A stretch of 64,000 nucleotides of DNA from Paracoccus mutanolyticus (GCF_003285265.1 NZ_CP030239.1:124001-188000), one strand, 5' to 3'; positions 52,015 to 61,775 are shown, counted from the first letter of the stretch. Numbers and translations: made by a program. The notes: generated by a model not told the origin, from the sequence alone.

Positions 52015-52077
52015 TAGATATCGGAATTCATCATCATGTAGGTGCCGTCGCCCAACATCACGATTGGTGTCCCGCCG
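52015..52077 (-). pseudogene. Possible thiamine-diphosphate enzyme fragment
   Basis: Minus strand: IVMLGDGTYMMMNSDIYSAS resembles the GDGxxxxxNSE ThDP-binding motif of IolD/acetolactate-synthase-type enzymes. Twenty codons only. Confidence 0.35.
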
Positions 52078-52079
52078 GT

Positions 52080-53040
52080 CGCGCCCGGCCCCTCTTGCGC
52101 CATGGCGCAGCCCCATCCCGGCGCGCTTGCGAGATCGCCTGCGCGGCCTGGGCTTCAGCCGCATTCATAGCCCGTCCCGTCAGGACCATCTCCGTCGCCA
52201 TTACATGCCGATGCATTCGCCGGGCCGAGATCTTGCCGGCATGGTCGCCGGGGTCACCGATCACCCGGCCACAAGCCCCTCGGGATGCGGAAGGCTGGGG
52301 ATACCGCCCCGGACGGTTCCACTTACCTTGCTGGCGCGAGGGCAAGGCCCTTAGCAAACCTGCTAAAGATCAAAGATCTCTGCTAGGACTCGTAGCTCGG
52401 CGAGGGCAGACACCGTGCTGTAGCCGACATCAGGTTCGTTCCCCACATGCCGATGTTGCCGTCGCTCCAATCCTGCGCGGCGATCCTGTGCCGGCCGTCA
52501 CGGGCCGGCTCTATGTCCTGCGCGATGCGATCCGGCGGGGAGGCGCAAGCGCGCCACGCCTCCCGAGCGATCTTCGGGATCGAGCCGGCACGCGCGCGCC
52601 GTCAGCCCGACTTCATCCATGAGCTGCGACGCCGTGGCGCCGATGCGCTGCGCGGCGGCCCAGCCAGGCCAGGCGGTCATCGCGGATGAAACCGCCCGTT
52701 TCGGGCTGCCGGAAATACGCCTGGAGGCGCGGCCGAACTTCTGTTGCCGGATCAAGCATTGATTCGAACAGCGCAGATTCGTCCGACAGGCCGAGGCAGT
52801 GTTACGGGAGGCCGACGCGCTGTGCCAAGATTGGCATGTCAGCAAGGCAATGGCCGCTTATCGGCTTTTGGCGTACGCGCAAGACGAGCCCAGACCTTTG
52901 ACGGCGAAAGTCAACATAGTCCGAACCCGGCATCGAGGCCCTCGCGGAGTGCGCGAGGGCTGCCAACCCGTCCCGCCCGTGCGCGTCGACAGCCTGCTGA
53001 AGACCGCGATTGGCCGGTATCCAGACAAAGGACGCTCCCG
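52080..53040. other. No gene supported
   Basis: About 950 bp with only short unassigned frames. Confidence 0.3.
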
Positions 53041-53370
53041 ATGACGACTACAACATCCGCAAGCACAGCCGGCCATCGACCTGCTATCGACCTGGTCCGA
53101 CATGACGGCAGGATTGAAGGTTGGGCCCGGGACAAGTCCTTCCCCGAACAGCCGATCATGCTGGAGGTCATGATCGGCGAGCAGGTTCTGGGAACGGTGC
53201 TTGCATGCCGCCCTCGTCGCGACCTGGAGAAAGTCGGCTTTGGGGATGTGGCATTCACCTTTGATGCAAATCGCGTCATTCAGCCCTGCGAGGTCGAGGC
53301 TTTGCAAATCCGGCGCATCCGCGACGGAAGCGCATCGCACATCAGAGGGAACAGGACGGCAGCGAGGTGA
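53041..53370 (+). CDS. Domain protein of the glycosyltransferase/Hint-associated type, possibly truncated
   Basis: ATG 53,041 opens a 109-residue frame: MTTTTSASTAGHRPAIDLVR, DGRIEGWARDKSFPEQPIML, EVMIGEQVLGTVLACRPRRD and LEKVGFGDVAFTFDANR. I know the GRIEGWARD..P..P..LEV domain as a beta-rich module attached to secreted or glycan-related proteins in Rhodobacteraceae. The usual larger partner domain is absent. A 94-bp part recurs exactly at 38,984-39,077. Confidence 0.45.
   Translation: MTTTTSASTAGHRPAIDLVRHDGRIEGWARDKSFPEQPIMLEVMIGEQVLGTVLACRPRRDLEKVGFGDVAFTFDANRVIQPCEVEALQIRRIRDGSASHIRGNRTAAR
53083..53176 (+). repeat. 94-bp direct repeat, copy 2
   Basis: Identical to 38,984-39,077, but here embedded in a longer continuous reading frame, so this is probably the native context. 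Confidence 0.9.
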
Positions 53371-53685
53371 AGTCGGTCGAACTCGAACGCCGCACGTGCA
53401 GAGGTACAGACCCTCATCAACGGGCATCAGCATGGACCTCCCGATCTCGCCGCCGAGGCTTTCAACACCACCCGGCAGCGCCTGGCGGCCGCGCAGCGGC
53501 TCGATGGCCAGCCATCGCAACCTGACCGCCCGATGATCGACAGCCGCGACTTCCTTGCCGCGAAACGCCGCGCCGAGACCGAGGTGATGCTGCCTGCCGG
53601 CCCAAGGTGGCCGTGCCGGCGCGCCGGTTTCAACGACCGCCGGCTGATCTGGGGTGTCGTGGCGGCCCTGGAGCATCGGGAGATG
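53371..53685. other. No gene assigned
   Basis: PPDLAAEAFNTTRQRLAAAQ then RLDGQPSQPDRPMIDSRDFL (about 53,436-53,560) looks like true coding sequence of unknown identity. Confidence 0.3.
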
Positions 53686-53687
53686 GT

Positions 53688-53850
53688 CTTGTGAAACCAA
53701 CACCGTTGATGTGCTGGGGAAGATCTCATCCATGGCCTTCCAAAAGCCCAAGGCACCATCGCCAACGGCCCGTTCGGGCGGCACGGCAAGGCCGCGAGAC
53801 TTGAGACCGACCAGCTGTTGCGCCGCTTCGCGCATCTCGCTTCCCCGGCA
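53688..53850 (-). pseudogene. IS256-family transposase fragment, frameshifted
   Basis: Minus strand: AAQQLVGLKSRGLAVPPERA then VGDGALGFWKAMDEIFP, and in the next frame HQRCWFHKTI. The GDGALGFWKAxxExxPxxxxQRCWxHK block carries the second DDE aspartate of IS256 transposases. One indel separates the frames. Confidence 0.65.
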
Positions 53851-53854
53851 CCGG

Positions 53855-54285
53855 TCATGAATCGCTTCACGGCCCTCGGCATCCCGGTCACTGCGGCAAT
53901 GGGATAAGTGTGTCCGGCGAAAGGGGAGCTGCGGCCGCCAGATGATTTGCGCAACAGCGCCTCCGAGACCAGAAAGCGCGGGAAGATGATAGCACAGATA
54001 TGACCGCAGACGCTATTCTCGGAATTACATCATCTAGGCCGCGATCCTCAACCGTTCGTAAAACAAAAAGCTGCGCATAAAGGGTCTGCAGTTGAGAATC
54101 AACCTTTGTAACTGCACTTCTGGAATACCGAACTGCCTTTTCCCTCCATGTCGGCCTACCGACGCGCAAGTCGCGTGGTGGCCGCCCGAGGCCGGCATCC
54201 TGCTGGGCGTCGCCGGTGCGGCCCTGCTGGGCCATCGTCTTGGTGATCGCGGTCCAGCGCCTTGCCAAGAACTCTGTTCTTCGCC
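53855..54285. other. No gene supported
   Basis: No motif recognised. GC drops near 54,000-54,110. Confidence 0.3.
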
Positions 54286-54289
54286 ATCA

Positions 54290-54381
54290 TCGCGGTAATC
54301 CCAGTTCCGGCCGGTGCCCTGGTACTCGGGGATCGAGGTGGTCAGCGCGGCCACGATGCCGCCATAGACTCGACCCTCGCG
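54290..54381 (-). pseudogene. GH15 glucoamylase-like fragment
   Basis: Minus strand: REGRVYGGIVAALTTSIPEY then QGTGRNWDYRDD matches the GGIVAAxTTSLPExxGGxRNWDYR motif at the start of the catalytic barrel of GH15 enzymes. Confidence 0.6.
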
Positions 54382-54384
54382 CGC

Positions 54385-54985
54385 AACCTTCTGGGCGGCG
54401 TGGGCGGCCTGGTCATCGGCGTCTCGGCCATCATCAATCTGAACGCGCTCGGCGAGTCGGTGTTCTCGCGCTGAGCCGGCAGCGCGCGATCCCGCAGGCT
54501 CATGGAACCCGACGGCTGGATCACCGGGCTCCGGAATTGGCCTGCTAACCCAATGAGGAGAGCCCGCGATGCGGTCACCCTGCCGCACTTCTCGATCTGC
54601 TATGCCCGGCACGGAATTCCGCCATCCGTCGATATCGACGCTGACGCCGTGCATGATGCCACCCGCATCCTTCGAATACCTTGTCGTGAACACGCTGCCA
54701 TCGCGTTTATCCTTGCCGCAATACTGCCGGACCGATCGTGCATTGATGCAGGTGATGCCATGCCGATCCCGCGCCCCAGGCCCGACAGCCAATCCTTCGC
54801 GTCCCGAACGACCCGGCCTTCCAGCGGAAGAGCGGGACCTGGCGCCCCGCGTGGGCCAGATCAGGGGGATCGTGCAGGGCAAGGGTTACCGAAACCATAC
54901 CCGAACTTGCCCGGCGGATGCCGGTCCGATCGCGTCCCCGCCTGGCTATGCGCAGGAACCATCCCGCAGACTGATGATCCCCAAA
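54385..54985. other. No gene assigned
   Basis: On the minus strand at about 54,640-54,710 SVFTTRYSKDAGGIMHGVSV looks coding but is unassigned. Nothing else is supported. Confidence 0.3.
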
Positions 54986-54987
54986 GC

Positions 54988-55190
54988 GGTTGCGGCTTTC
55001 GCACCCGCAAGCCGGCTGCTCCGGACCATCTGCCGCGCGAGCGCGTCGTGGTTAAGGCGCCGACTTCCTGCACTTGCTGTGGTTCGGCGCGCATCGTGAA
55101 GATGGGCGAGGACATCACCGAGACGCTGGAGGTGATCCCGCGGCAGTGGAAGGTCCGTGCAAACCGTCCGCGAGAAGTTCAATGCAGAAC
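54988..55190 (+). pseudogene. IS66 transposase (TnpC) zinc-finger region fragment
   Basis: RKPAAPDHLPRERVVVKAPT then SCTCCGSARIVKMGEDITET and LEVIPRQWKV. This is the CxxC-containing zinc-binding region and following block of IS66 TnpC. A second TnpC piece lies at 32,153-32,305. Confidence 0.65.
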
Positions 55191-55194
55191 ACCG

Positions 55195-55440
55195 TCATCG
55201 GTCGCCGGCAACATCGGCGGCCCTTGCCGACGCCGACCGGCCCGGCCCGCTCCTCGCAGATCAGCGCCACGTCGCGCCCCGAGGTCTCGCGCAGATAGTC
55301 GCAGAAGCTGCGCGTGGCCTCGTCAAAGATATGGGTCCGCAGCAAGGAATTCGCGCATCGCATCACCCGCTTCGCGGCATCGGCGGATGCTCCCGCAATT
55401 TGGCGACAGTCGGGCCTGAAGGTCCTGATCGCGGCCGCCT
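55195..55440 (-). other. Unassigned coding-like stretch
   Basis: Minus strand: FDEATRSFCDYLRETSGRDV then ALICEERAGPVGV reads like a real protein segment, but I cannot name the family. Confidence 0.3.
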
Positions 55441-55469
55441 CCGCTCACCATGTCATCGATCGAGCGCGC

Positions 55470-55592
55470 GACCACGCGCAACCTGGAAAAGCTGATGCCC
55501 GGCCGCTCGGTCTATGCCTGCATGCTGAACGACGCCGGCAAGTTCATCGACGACTGCGTGATCTATCGCACCGGCCCCAACGCCTTCATGGT
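55470..55592 (+). pseudogene. GcvT-like aminomethyltransferase fragment
   Basis: LEKLMPGRSVYACMLNDAGK then FIDDCVIYRTGPNAFMV resembles the folate-binding region of GcvT-family proteins (glycine cleavage T, DmdA, dimethylglycine dehydrogenase type). Confidence 0.55.
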
Positions 55593-55599
55593 GGCCACG

Positions 55600-56025
55600 G
55601 CGGCGCCAGCGGCCGGGCTTCCAGCTGACCATGGTCGCGCCCGTCTCGGTCGCGCACGTTCACCACCGGAACCCATGCGTCTGCGACGTCCCGGCGCTCC
55701 GACATCTTCCGCATGAATCGGCACCTCGCCAGCGGCGACACAGACTATGAAGACACACTTATGATGCGTTAAAACGCAAGCTACCCGAATGAACACAGAG
55801 AAAGAAACGATACACACACACAGTGAACTATGACTACCCGATGCACACGCCCAACGGCTACGCCCCGCCCTTACCGACTCCCTACCCATGGAGGGGAGAC
55901 CCCTCCAAACCTCCCCTTTGGCGTTGCGCTGAATAAGGATCAGCCCCCTGGTCGGGGCCCGACGCCCGGCGCCCGCCCTGACCGCATCATGCACCGGCCA
56001 CTCGGAACTCAAGGACCGCGGTCCC
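55600..56025. other. No gene supported
   Basis: 55,740-55,830 is unusually rich in A and C (ACACACACACAGTGAAC). No motif. Confidence 0.35.
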
Positions 56026-56027
56026 AC

Positions 56028-56195
56028 ATTTGCAGCCGCGTCAAGAACATCGTCAGCTACCTCAACAGGAACCGCATGTTCACCCGAAGCGGCGGACGTT
56101 GGGGCATCGGCCAGCTTCACCGCGTCCTGACCCGCCGCACCTATATCGGCGAACATCGGTTCAATCGCCGGTCCAAGAAAGGCGAAACAAATGTC
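56028..56195 (+). pseudogene. Second serine recombinase, internal fragment
   Basis: RVKNIVSYLNRNRMFTRSGG then RWGIGQLHRVLTRRTYIGEH and RFNRRSKKGE: the recombinase domain that follows the resolvase domain in another large serine recombinase, distinct in sequence from the one at 33.5-35.6 kb. It becomes non-coding at about 56,196. Confidence 0.6.
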
Positions 56196-56346
56196 TGATC
56201 TCCATTTCCTCAAGCTCTCAAGAAAGCTTGGCCGCATCAGACCCAGGGTGCGCAAGAACTACTACAAGGTGCGACACTCGCTTTTCGCAGTCCCTCCATG
56301 AAAAGCTGCTTCCTGCCGCTCAACGGCCATGTCAAGACTTGCCGGT

Positions 56347-56430
56347 CAGGGCGCAAAGGTCCGCGACCGTGACCACGGGCCGGTCCTGGACGGCCGACAG
56401 GATGATGCGATGGCGTTCCGTTTCCAGCAT
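56347..56430 (-). pseudogene. DeoR-family regulator N-terminal fragment
   Basis: Minus strand from an ATG: MLETERHRIILSAVQDRPVV then TVADLCALTG is the DeoR winged-HTH start. It breaks before the recognition helix. Confidence 0.55.
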
Positions 56431-56434
56431 GGAT

Positions 56435-57110
56435 TCCCCCTTCCCTGTTCGCCACTCTCTCGCATCTTCGATCATTGTCAACAGGACTTCGGCGGATCCC
56501 ACGAGCCCATTGCATCCATGACGTGCAAGGCCCGAGACGCCGCATCGTCGGCCGTGTCGTGGACAAGCATCTGTCCGATGACTTGGGCCCATCGTGTGGC
56601 AAAGATCATCGGCCCAGGAACAGGATATTGTCGCCGACAGCCATTATGCGATCCCCCAGATGGCGCGGGCATAGGAGGTCAGATCCGCCATGAGACCCGG
56701 CATGGCCCTGAAATCCCGCCCGATACCGATACCGACCTCTCCGATCCAGCCGTTGAAGCGCTCGGCATTTCCGTTCGCCAGCCACCGACCGATATCGACG
56801 GTCGGCAGGTGCTCCCGAAAGGCGGCAGCCGCACCATCTCAAACGCACCCCATAAAGGGCAGGGCAAAGCCCCGCCCACTCAAACTCCCCCACCTCACCC
56901 ACGCGAAACCCCTACCCCCCGCCCCACCGCGCTGCACCATATATTGCGCGGTAGCGCCCGCCGTCGGGGTGTTCGCGCTTCAAAGACCAGCCGGGCGAGC
57001 TGTCAAGGCTTCACGGTCCACCCAATGGGCTCCTAGCGCGACCCAGGGCATGACCGAACATGGCTCCCCCGCTCGCCGCCGCTGGCTCGCTGCCGATCCC
57101 TGACCCCTCG
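56435..57110. other. No gene assigned
   Basis: Minus-strand scraps FATRWAQVIGQMLVHDTADD (about 56,590) and WIGEVGIGIGRDFRAMPGLM (about 56,720) look like coding pieces of unknown identity. Confidence 0.3.
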
Positions 57111-57118
57111 TGCCGTCG

Positions 57119-57585
57119 CCGATGCGCTTGCCGCACGGTTCGACGAGCTGGAGCATCTCGACATACGCGTAATTGTTGACGCCGATGCCGAGGTCTATCG
57201 CCATCGGCGAGAGCGCGAAGCGCTGGAGGTTATCCGCGATGCCGCTTCAAGGAACTTGCTCGATCTCCGGGTGCAGCCCGGTGTTCGCATCGGCGGCTAC
57301 GACGAGGATGACGACGTTATCGCCGGCTCAAAAAACATCGGTTGCAAAGACGACAAGGAGGACGCGCTCGGGGGCAAAAGCGGGCACGCTCTGACTTCGG
57401 GGAGCATCCTGGATGCGGTGCTGGCGGGAAAAGCATCGGCGGTCACGACGACCGGGCTGGAGGCCGTCCGGTTTGAACACGTGGCGCTGCCGGAAGTTTC
57501 GTGGGACGGCGATCAATTTGTCTGGGTACCGGATACCGGCCGACCCTTCGCGGGACCAGCAGCAATAGCGCGTCAAGCGTATTGA
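57119..57585 (+). CDS. Unrecognised ORF, no clear start
   Basis: A frame of about 155 codons stays open: ADALAARFDELEHLDIRVIV, DADAEVYRHRREREALEVIR, VQPGVRIGGYDEDDDVIAG and LPEVSWDGDQFVWVPDTGRP. It reads like an acidic plasmid or phage protein. No in-frame ATG with RBS is seen at the left. Composition differs between the halves, so it may be two pieces. Confidence 0.35.
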
Positions 57586-57589
57586 TCTC

Positions 57590-58018
57590 GTATCTCAGCC
57601 GCGGCCGGATCGACCGGGCGCTGAGATAGGGGCTCTGCCCCCCATCACCGCGTCTCCCATGAAGGAGAACGGCAACCCCCCTCCTTCAAACATCCCCCGA
57701 AGAAGAAGGGCTGTCGTCCTTTGTCGTCTTCGACCGCGCTATCTGGGAAGGGCCGGGTCGGGCTTTCCTGCTGCCTCCCAATCCCACCTTCGAAGAGCGC
57801 GGCGTCGCCATATTGCGCGCCGATACGCTGGAGCAGCTGGCCGATCCGCCGGCTGCCTATCCCGCCAAACTGCGAGGACGATCACGGACGATTCCACCGA
57901 ACTTCGGTGGAATTTGAAGGCAGAGCGACTATTATAGTCGTAGTTCTGGAGTGCTGCAGGTCTCGGTGGGAGTTTCGTTGCTGAGTTCCTTCCAAGATGG
58001 ACGGAGGCTCCGCCCGAA
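57590..58018. other. No complete gene
   Basis: FVVFDRAIWEGPGRAFLLPP then NPTFEERGVAILRADTLEQL (57,720-57,840) looks coding but lacks both ends and was not assigned. Confidence 0.3.
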
Positions 58019-58021
58019 TAC

Positions 58022-58288
58022 ATGACGCGGTGGGGGAACAAGCCTGACGAAGACAGCCTAAAACTGGAACTAGCAAACCGGGCCAATGAGGTGTTCGAGA
58101 CGATGCTTGCGTTTGAGCCACCCTCCGTCCGTCTTGTTGAGAAGAACGTCTCCCCGTCGAACGTCGAGGACCCTCGATTTCTCAGTCGGTTGCGCTCCAT
58201 CATGGAGCGTCGCCGCGTACCAAAAGCTATCATCAAGCCGAAGATGGTTAACAAATACGTGATCCGTATCGTGAAGGGTCTTGATTGA
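58022..58288 (+). CDS. Small hypothetical protein (88 aa)
   Basis: ATG 58,022 to the stop at 58,288: MTRWGNKPDEDSLKLELANR, VFETMLAFEPPSVRLVEKNV and SIMERRRVPKAIIKPKMVNK, with a basic C-terminus. GC is lower than the neighbours and codon use is consistent along the frame, so it may be a genuine horizontally acquired gene. No family recognised. Confidence 0.4.
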   Translation: MTRWGNKPDEDSLKLELANRANEVFETMLAFEPPSVRLVEKNVSPSNVEDPRFLSRLRSIMERRRVPKAIIKPKMVNKYVIRIVKGLD

Positions 58289-58306
58289 TGTGGAACAAGG
58301 ACGAGC

Positions 58307-58515
58307 ATGACATTTCTTATCGAACAGGCGGTGCCGGCGATGCTGGTGCATGACGGTCCGGTCTATATGCGCCTGCTGCGCGGCCGCGTGCCCGTGGTGC
58401 TTGAGGAATACGGCTATCGGTTCGAACTGGGCAAGGCGAAGGTCATCCGCGACGGCACCGACGTGCTGGTGATCTCATCGGGGCTGACCACGATGCGCGC
58501 GCTTGAGAGCTGGCC
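58307..58515 (+). pseudogene. Transketolase C-terminal-domain fragment
   Basis: IEQAVPAMLVHDGPVYMRLL then RGRVPVVLEEYGYRFELGKA and KVIRDGTDVLVISSGLTTMR. This is the junction to the C-terminal domain of transketolase-like subunits (TktB/dxs type). It begins with ATG 58,307, but that codon is probably internal. Confidence 0.65.
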
Positions 58516-58730
58516 GCAAAGTCAGCACCGAACGTCATAGCGATGCGCGGCACGCACCAAGCAGATCCCGCAGTTGGGAACAACCTACAAGTCGGCCTAT
58601 TTCAACTTGGCCGAATTGCCCAACGGCAAGTTTGACATGAACCCAACGCATCTACCTGGCGTTCTTCGGCCACTCGGAGCATCAGGATGGGGCGACGCAT
58701 CCGATCTCGCTTCGCAATCGCTCTGCGGCA

Positions 58731-58910
58731 TATGATGGCCACGCGCGACATCGACGCGCTGGTCGTGCTGCCCTTTGAATCCGAACCGCTGACCGCGCCC
58801 GTAAAGGCCGTGAAGGACGCCGGCAAGTTCGTGACCGTCGTGGACCGCGGCCTGTCGCAGGAAGGGATCGAGGACCTTTACGTCGCCGGCGACAACGCCG
58901 CCTTCGGAAT
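58731..58910 (+). pseudogene. Sugar ABC substrate-binding protein fragment
   Basis: MATRDIDALVVLPFESEPLT, APVKAVKDAGKFVTVVDRGL and SQEGIEDLYVAGDNAAFG match the RbsB-like periplasmic-binding fold. A permease of the same transporter class is fragmented at 37.7 and 41.6 kb. Confidence 0.6.
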
Positions 58911-59084
58911 GACGAGCAAATGGTCTCGCAGCTACCGTGAGCTGCGGGCGCAGCTCGCTAACCAACCTGACGGATGAGGACTACACCGCCTCCTGCGCCA
59001 GCGCCTATCCTCGCTGCACGGCCAGCGTCGTCAGCATCGCCCTGCCATCCTGCTGCTCGGCTTGGACGGCTTCGACCGGGTCGA

Positions 59085-59185
59085 AGCCGTTCGGCGTTCC
59101 GTCCGCGCGCCTCAGCGCTTCCTGAAAGTCCCCGGTCGAAACGCCGGTAAAGCACCGGCAGCAGCGCATCAAGGCTCCACGAGCG
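59085..59185 (-). pseudogene. IS256-family transposase fragment
   Basis: Minus strand in two frames: SWSLDALLPVLYRRF and FTGVSTGDFQEAL, matching the LPxLYLRGxSTGDFxEAL block of IS256 transposases. Confidence 0.5.
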
Positions 59186-59189
59186 TCGG

Positions 59190-59520
59190 GCCTCGACGGA
59201 CACAGTTCGGGCGCCAACGCAGGCAGAATGTTCGAGGTAATCCCCACACGCTCCGGTGCCGATATCGCCTCTTACGAAGCCTTCCCCAAGACTGAATGGC
59301 GCAGCGAGCAGCCCACCATGGTCGCGGTCGCATTTTGAAAGTTCCTGCCTCTTGGTCCACCGGCACAAAGGCTTCTGGGGCTGGTGGGCGATGATGCCCA
59401 TCGACTTCGGGTGCAACTCGCCGCAGGGTCGCTGCCGCCATCAGCGCGTCGTTGTCCCGCCGGTATCCGTCCAGCGCCCTACGGTCGACCAGCGATGCCT
59501 GGACATAGGCGCGCTGGATT
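59190..59520. other. No gene supported
   Basis: No motif recognised. Confidence 0.3.
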
Positions 59521-59522
59521 TC

Positions 59523-59710
59523 CACCGCGCTTCCTGCGCACCAAGGAGGCTGCGGATTTTCTCAGCCTTTCGGCCCGGACGCTCGAAAAACACCGCACCA
59601 ACGGACCGGCCCTGCCTATCGCAAGCTCGGCGGCCGGGTTGTCTATGCCATCGACGATCTCGACGCCTGGATCGAGCGCGGTGCGGTAACCTCCACCTCC
59701 GACCCGGGGC
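59523..59710 (+). pseudogene. ICE-type helix-turn-helix (excisionase-like) protein, frameshifted
   Basis: PRFLRTKEAADFLSLSARTL then EKHRTNGP, and in the next frame YRKLGGRVVYAIDDLDAWIE with RGAVTSTSDPG. This is the AlpA/excisionase-like winged HTH protein that starts the replication-transfer block of alphaproteobacterial ICEs. One missing G near GPAP explains the shift. It is directly upstream of repA, as expected. Confidence 0.6.
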
Positions 59711-59744
59711 CTTTCGCTATCTGTTCCGCAAGCGGCCGGGATAC

Positions 59745-60130
59745 CGACCGGCCCGCAGGCGCTGGCCGCGCTGGATGCCCTGGCCGACAGCATGGCGACC
59801 GAGGCGCCCGGCCCTTCGGAAAGCGCGCTGCCCCCGATCCTGTTCGGGCGTCCCCGGCGACTTCGCGCCCGTCACGCGCAAGATCTCCGGCCTATCCCTG
59901 CGGCGCCCTCGGCAAGCAAAACGTGTCGCGCCCATCGACTTCGCCGCCGGCAATGTGCGATCCGGGTCGAGGCGGTCCCCGATCATGGCATGGCGACGAT
60001 CTGGGATGCGGACATCCTGATCTGGGCCGCCAGCCAGATCGCGAAGCCCGTGATACCGGGCTTCGGACGTCCCGCTGATGGCCGCCACGCCTGACGAAAC
60101 CTCACCTATGTCGGGCGCGGCACGTCGCTC
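59745..60130 (+). pseudogene. repA: Replication initiator protein (RepA/TrfA-like), frameshifted
   Basis: Across frames: SALPPILFGRPGDFAPVTRK, RQAKRVAPIDFAAGNVR, VPDHGMATIWDADILIWAAS and LTYVGRGTS. The WDxDILIWAxSQ motif and the position after the HTH gene identify the ICE replication initiator. It probably drives autonomous replication of the excised circle. At least three frameshifts; the 3' half is missing after the RGTS codons, where a recombinase fragment begins. Confidence 0.55.
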
Positions 60131-60350
60131 GCGACACCAGCGTCTGATTGCCGGCATTCTCAACCGAAACGGCCTGCTGACAGGCCATGGCAACCGCTGG
60201 ACACGCGAGCGGGTCACGTCCCTCCGCTCGCATCACAAGATCCCGGTCTTCCGCCCGGCTCCCGATGGTATCGAGACCGTGGCTCAATCTAACCGATGCT
60301 GCGCGCCTGCTCGGCGTATCGCCGAAGACGGATGGCGGCCGTGACCGGAG
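60115..60350 (+). pseudogene. Serine recombinase C-terminal-type fragment
   Basis: RHQRLIAGILNRNGLLTGHG then NRWTRERVTSLRSHHKIPVF, and in another frame PWLNLTDAARLLGVSPKT. An IAxxLNRxGxxTGxGNxWTxxRVxxLR linker followed by an HTH is typical of large serine recombinases. It is a different gene from those at 33.5 and 56 kb. Confidence 0.5.
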
Positions 60351-60354
60351 TGGT

Positions 60355-60905
60355 CAAAGGCGATCATCCCCTTTCCGACGGAGCGTGTGGACCGCGAACG
60401 TGAGGGTTGGCGCTTCGACTTCCGCCACCTCCATCAGAAGTCCGGCAGCCTTCGCCATGCAAACGCGTCGCCTTGATTGCGCGACATCATCCGACGCCAG
60501 CCCTTGCCGGGCTACCGGCTCTTTCTGGAAGCCGAGACTCGACGGGCGAATAGGCTCGGCTTCGAGCCGACACCGGCCAGGGCGCGAACCAGGAGGGCCG
60601 TACCTGTTCGGCCTTCGGCCATTGTCTTCCACCCTGTCACCATCCTTCGGTTTTAGGCAAGCCGCGCTATACGGAACAGCCTTCACGTCCGCCGCACCGT
60701 CTGCTGGCTAACCTTGAAGAGCCGGGCGATCTCCGCGATCGAGCGGCCTTCCTCGTCCCGCCAGAAGCCTCAGCTTGGCCTCGTCGGGTCATCGCACCGA
60801 TGGTGACATCGCCAAAATCATCGTCGTCGTCCAACAGGACAACATTTTGCTTTGTCCGAAGCTCCAGGACACCGGCCTGCATCAGACGCTTGGGGTCGAG
60901 CCCGT
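60355..60905. other. No complete gene
   Basis: Minus strand, about 60,800-60,920: HGLDPKRLMQAGVLELRTKQ then NVVLLDDDDDFGDV looks coding but is unassigned. Nothing else is supported. Confidence 0.3.
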
Positions 60906-60907
60906 GA

Positions 60908-61235
60908 TCATCGCACGCCTGAACCAGAAGGCCGGTGTCGGCAAGCCACGCTGGCGCTGCATCTCGCCGGGAGAACTGGCGCTGGGCAGGAACAGCGCGC
61001 CGCATTCTGGATGCCGACCCGCAGGGCTCGCGCGCTCGGCTGGTCAGAGCAGGGGACGCGGGGCGCTGCATCGCCTTTTCGGCGTCGGCCTCGCACGGGG
61101 TGCTGCCCGCGAGGCACCGGAGATCGCCCGCGATGTCGATCACGTCGTCATCGCGGACCGCCGCGTGCGCCAGCCTCATGCGCTCCGCGCTGCTCGCCGC
61201 CGACCTGTGCGTCCCGGTGATCGCCGACGCCCATC
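60908..61235 (+). pseudogene. parA: ParA-like partition ATPase, heavily frameshifted
   Basis: Pieces in three frames: IIARLNQKAGVGK (deviant Walker A; the usual form is LNQKGGVGKTT), LALHLAG, ARALGWSEQ, ARDVDHVVI and LMRSALLAADLC. The order matches the roughly 210-residue ParA of ICE backbones, which partitions the element or aids maintenance. At least four indels in 330 bp. Confidence 0.55.
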
Positions 61236-61314
61236 GACGCTGAACTGCAGGCCGAAATGCTGGCCGCCCCGCACGAAGGCCCGCAGCTCATAGTCTCCCA
61301 ACTCGTCGACCGTT

Positions 61315-61497
61315 TCGGCTCGACCGGGCTGAACGCCGAACGCACCCTGATCGCCGCCGAATGCATCGGCGACGGCTATTGGTTCATCGACCGGGTGACG
61401 CAATACGTGGGCGAGCGCGTCGTCTTCGGCCGCCCCATCGGCCAGAACCAGGGCGTGCAATTCCCCATCGCCGAGGCCTTCATCGAGCGCTCACCAT
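61315..61497 (+). pseudogene. Acyl-CoA dehydrogenase internal fragment
   Basis: GLNAERTLIAAECIGDGYWF then IDRVTQYVGERVVFGRPIGQ and NQGVQFPIAEAFIE: the middle of an acyl-CoA dehydrogenase (the ERxVFGxPIGxNQ block). Inserted between parA and DUF2840, where no such gene is expected. Confidence 0.65.
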
Positions 61498-61604
61498 GAT
61501 TCTCTCGGGAAAAGGGAGCAACAATAATGAAGTTACGCGGGAATCCTTACCGCATTAACGATTCTGGCCTCGCGATTCCGGCCTATGGCGACAACTCGCT
61601 GAAT

Positions 61605-61775
61605 GTCACAAGCTGCTTCCGCGCAAGATGCGCTGGCGCGCGCCAAAGAAACAGGCAAAGTCACGGTCGGAATTTTCAATCAGTCTCCTTGGGGCTTCAT
61701 TGACGCCGATCATTGACGCCGAAGGAGAGGTGAAGGGACAATCCACCGACGTCCTGAAAGCGACGGCACCGGCAT
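61605..61775 (+). pseudogene. Amino-acid/ectoine ABC binding-protein (EhuB-like) fragment
   Basis: DALARAKETGKVTVGIFNQS then PWGFIDA, and after a 13-bp tandem duplication at about 61,699-61,724 EGEVKGQSTDVLKAT. The sequence resembles the N-terminal lobe of a solute-binding protein family 3 member. Removing one duplicate restores the frame. Confidence 0.55.
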
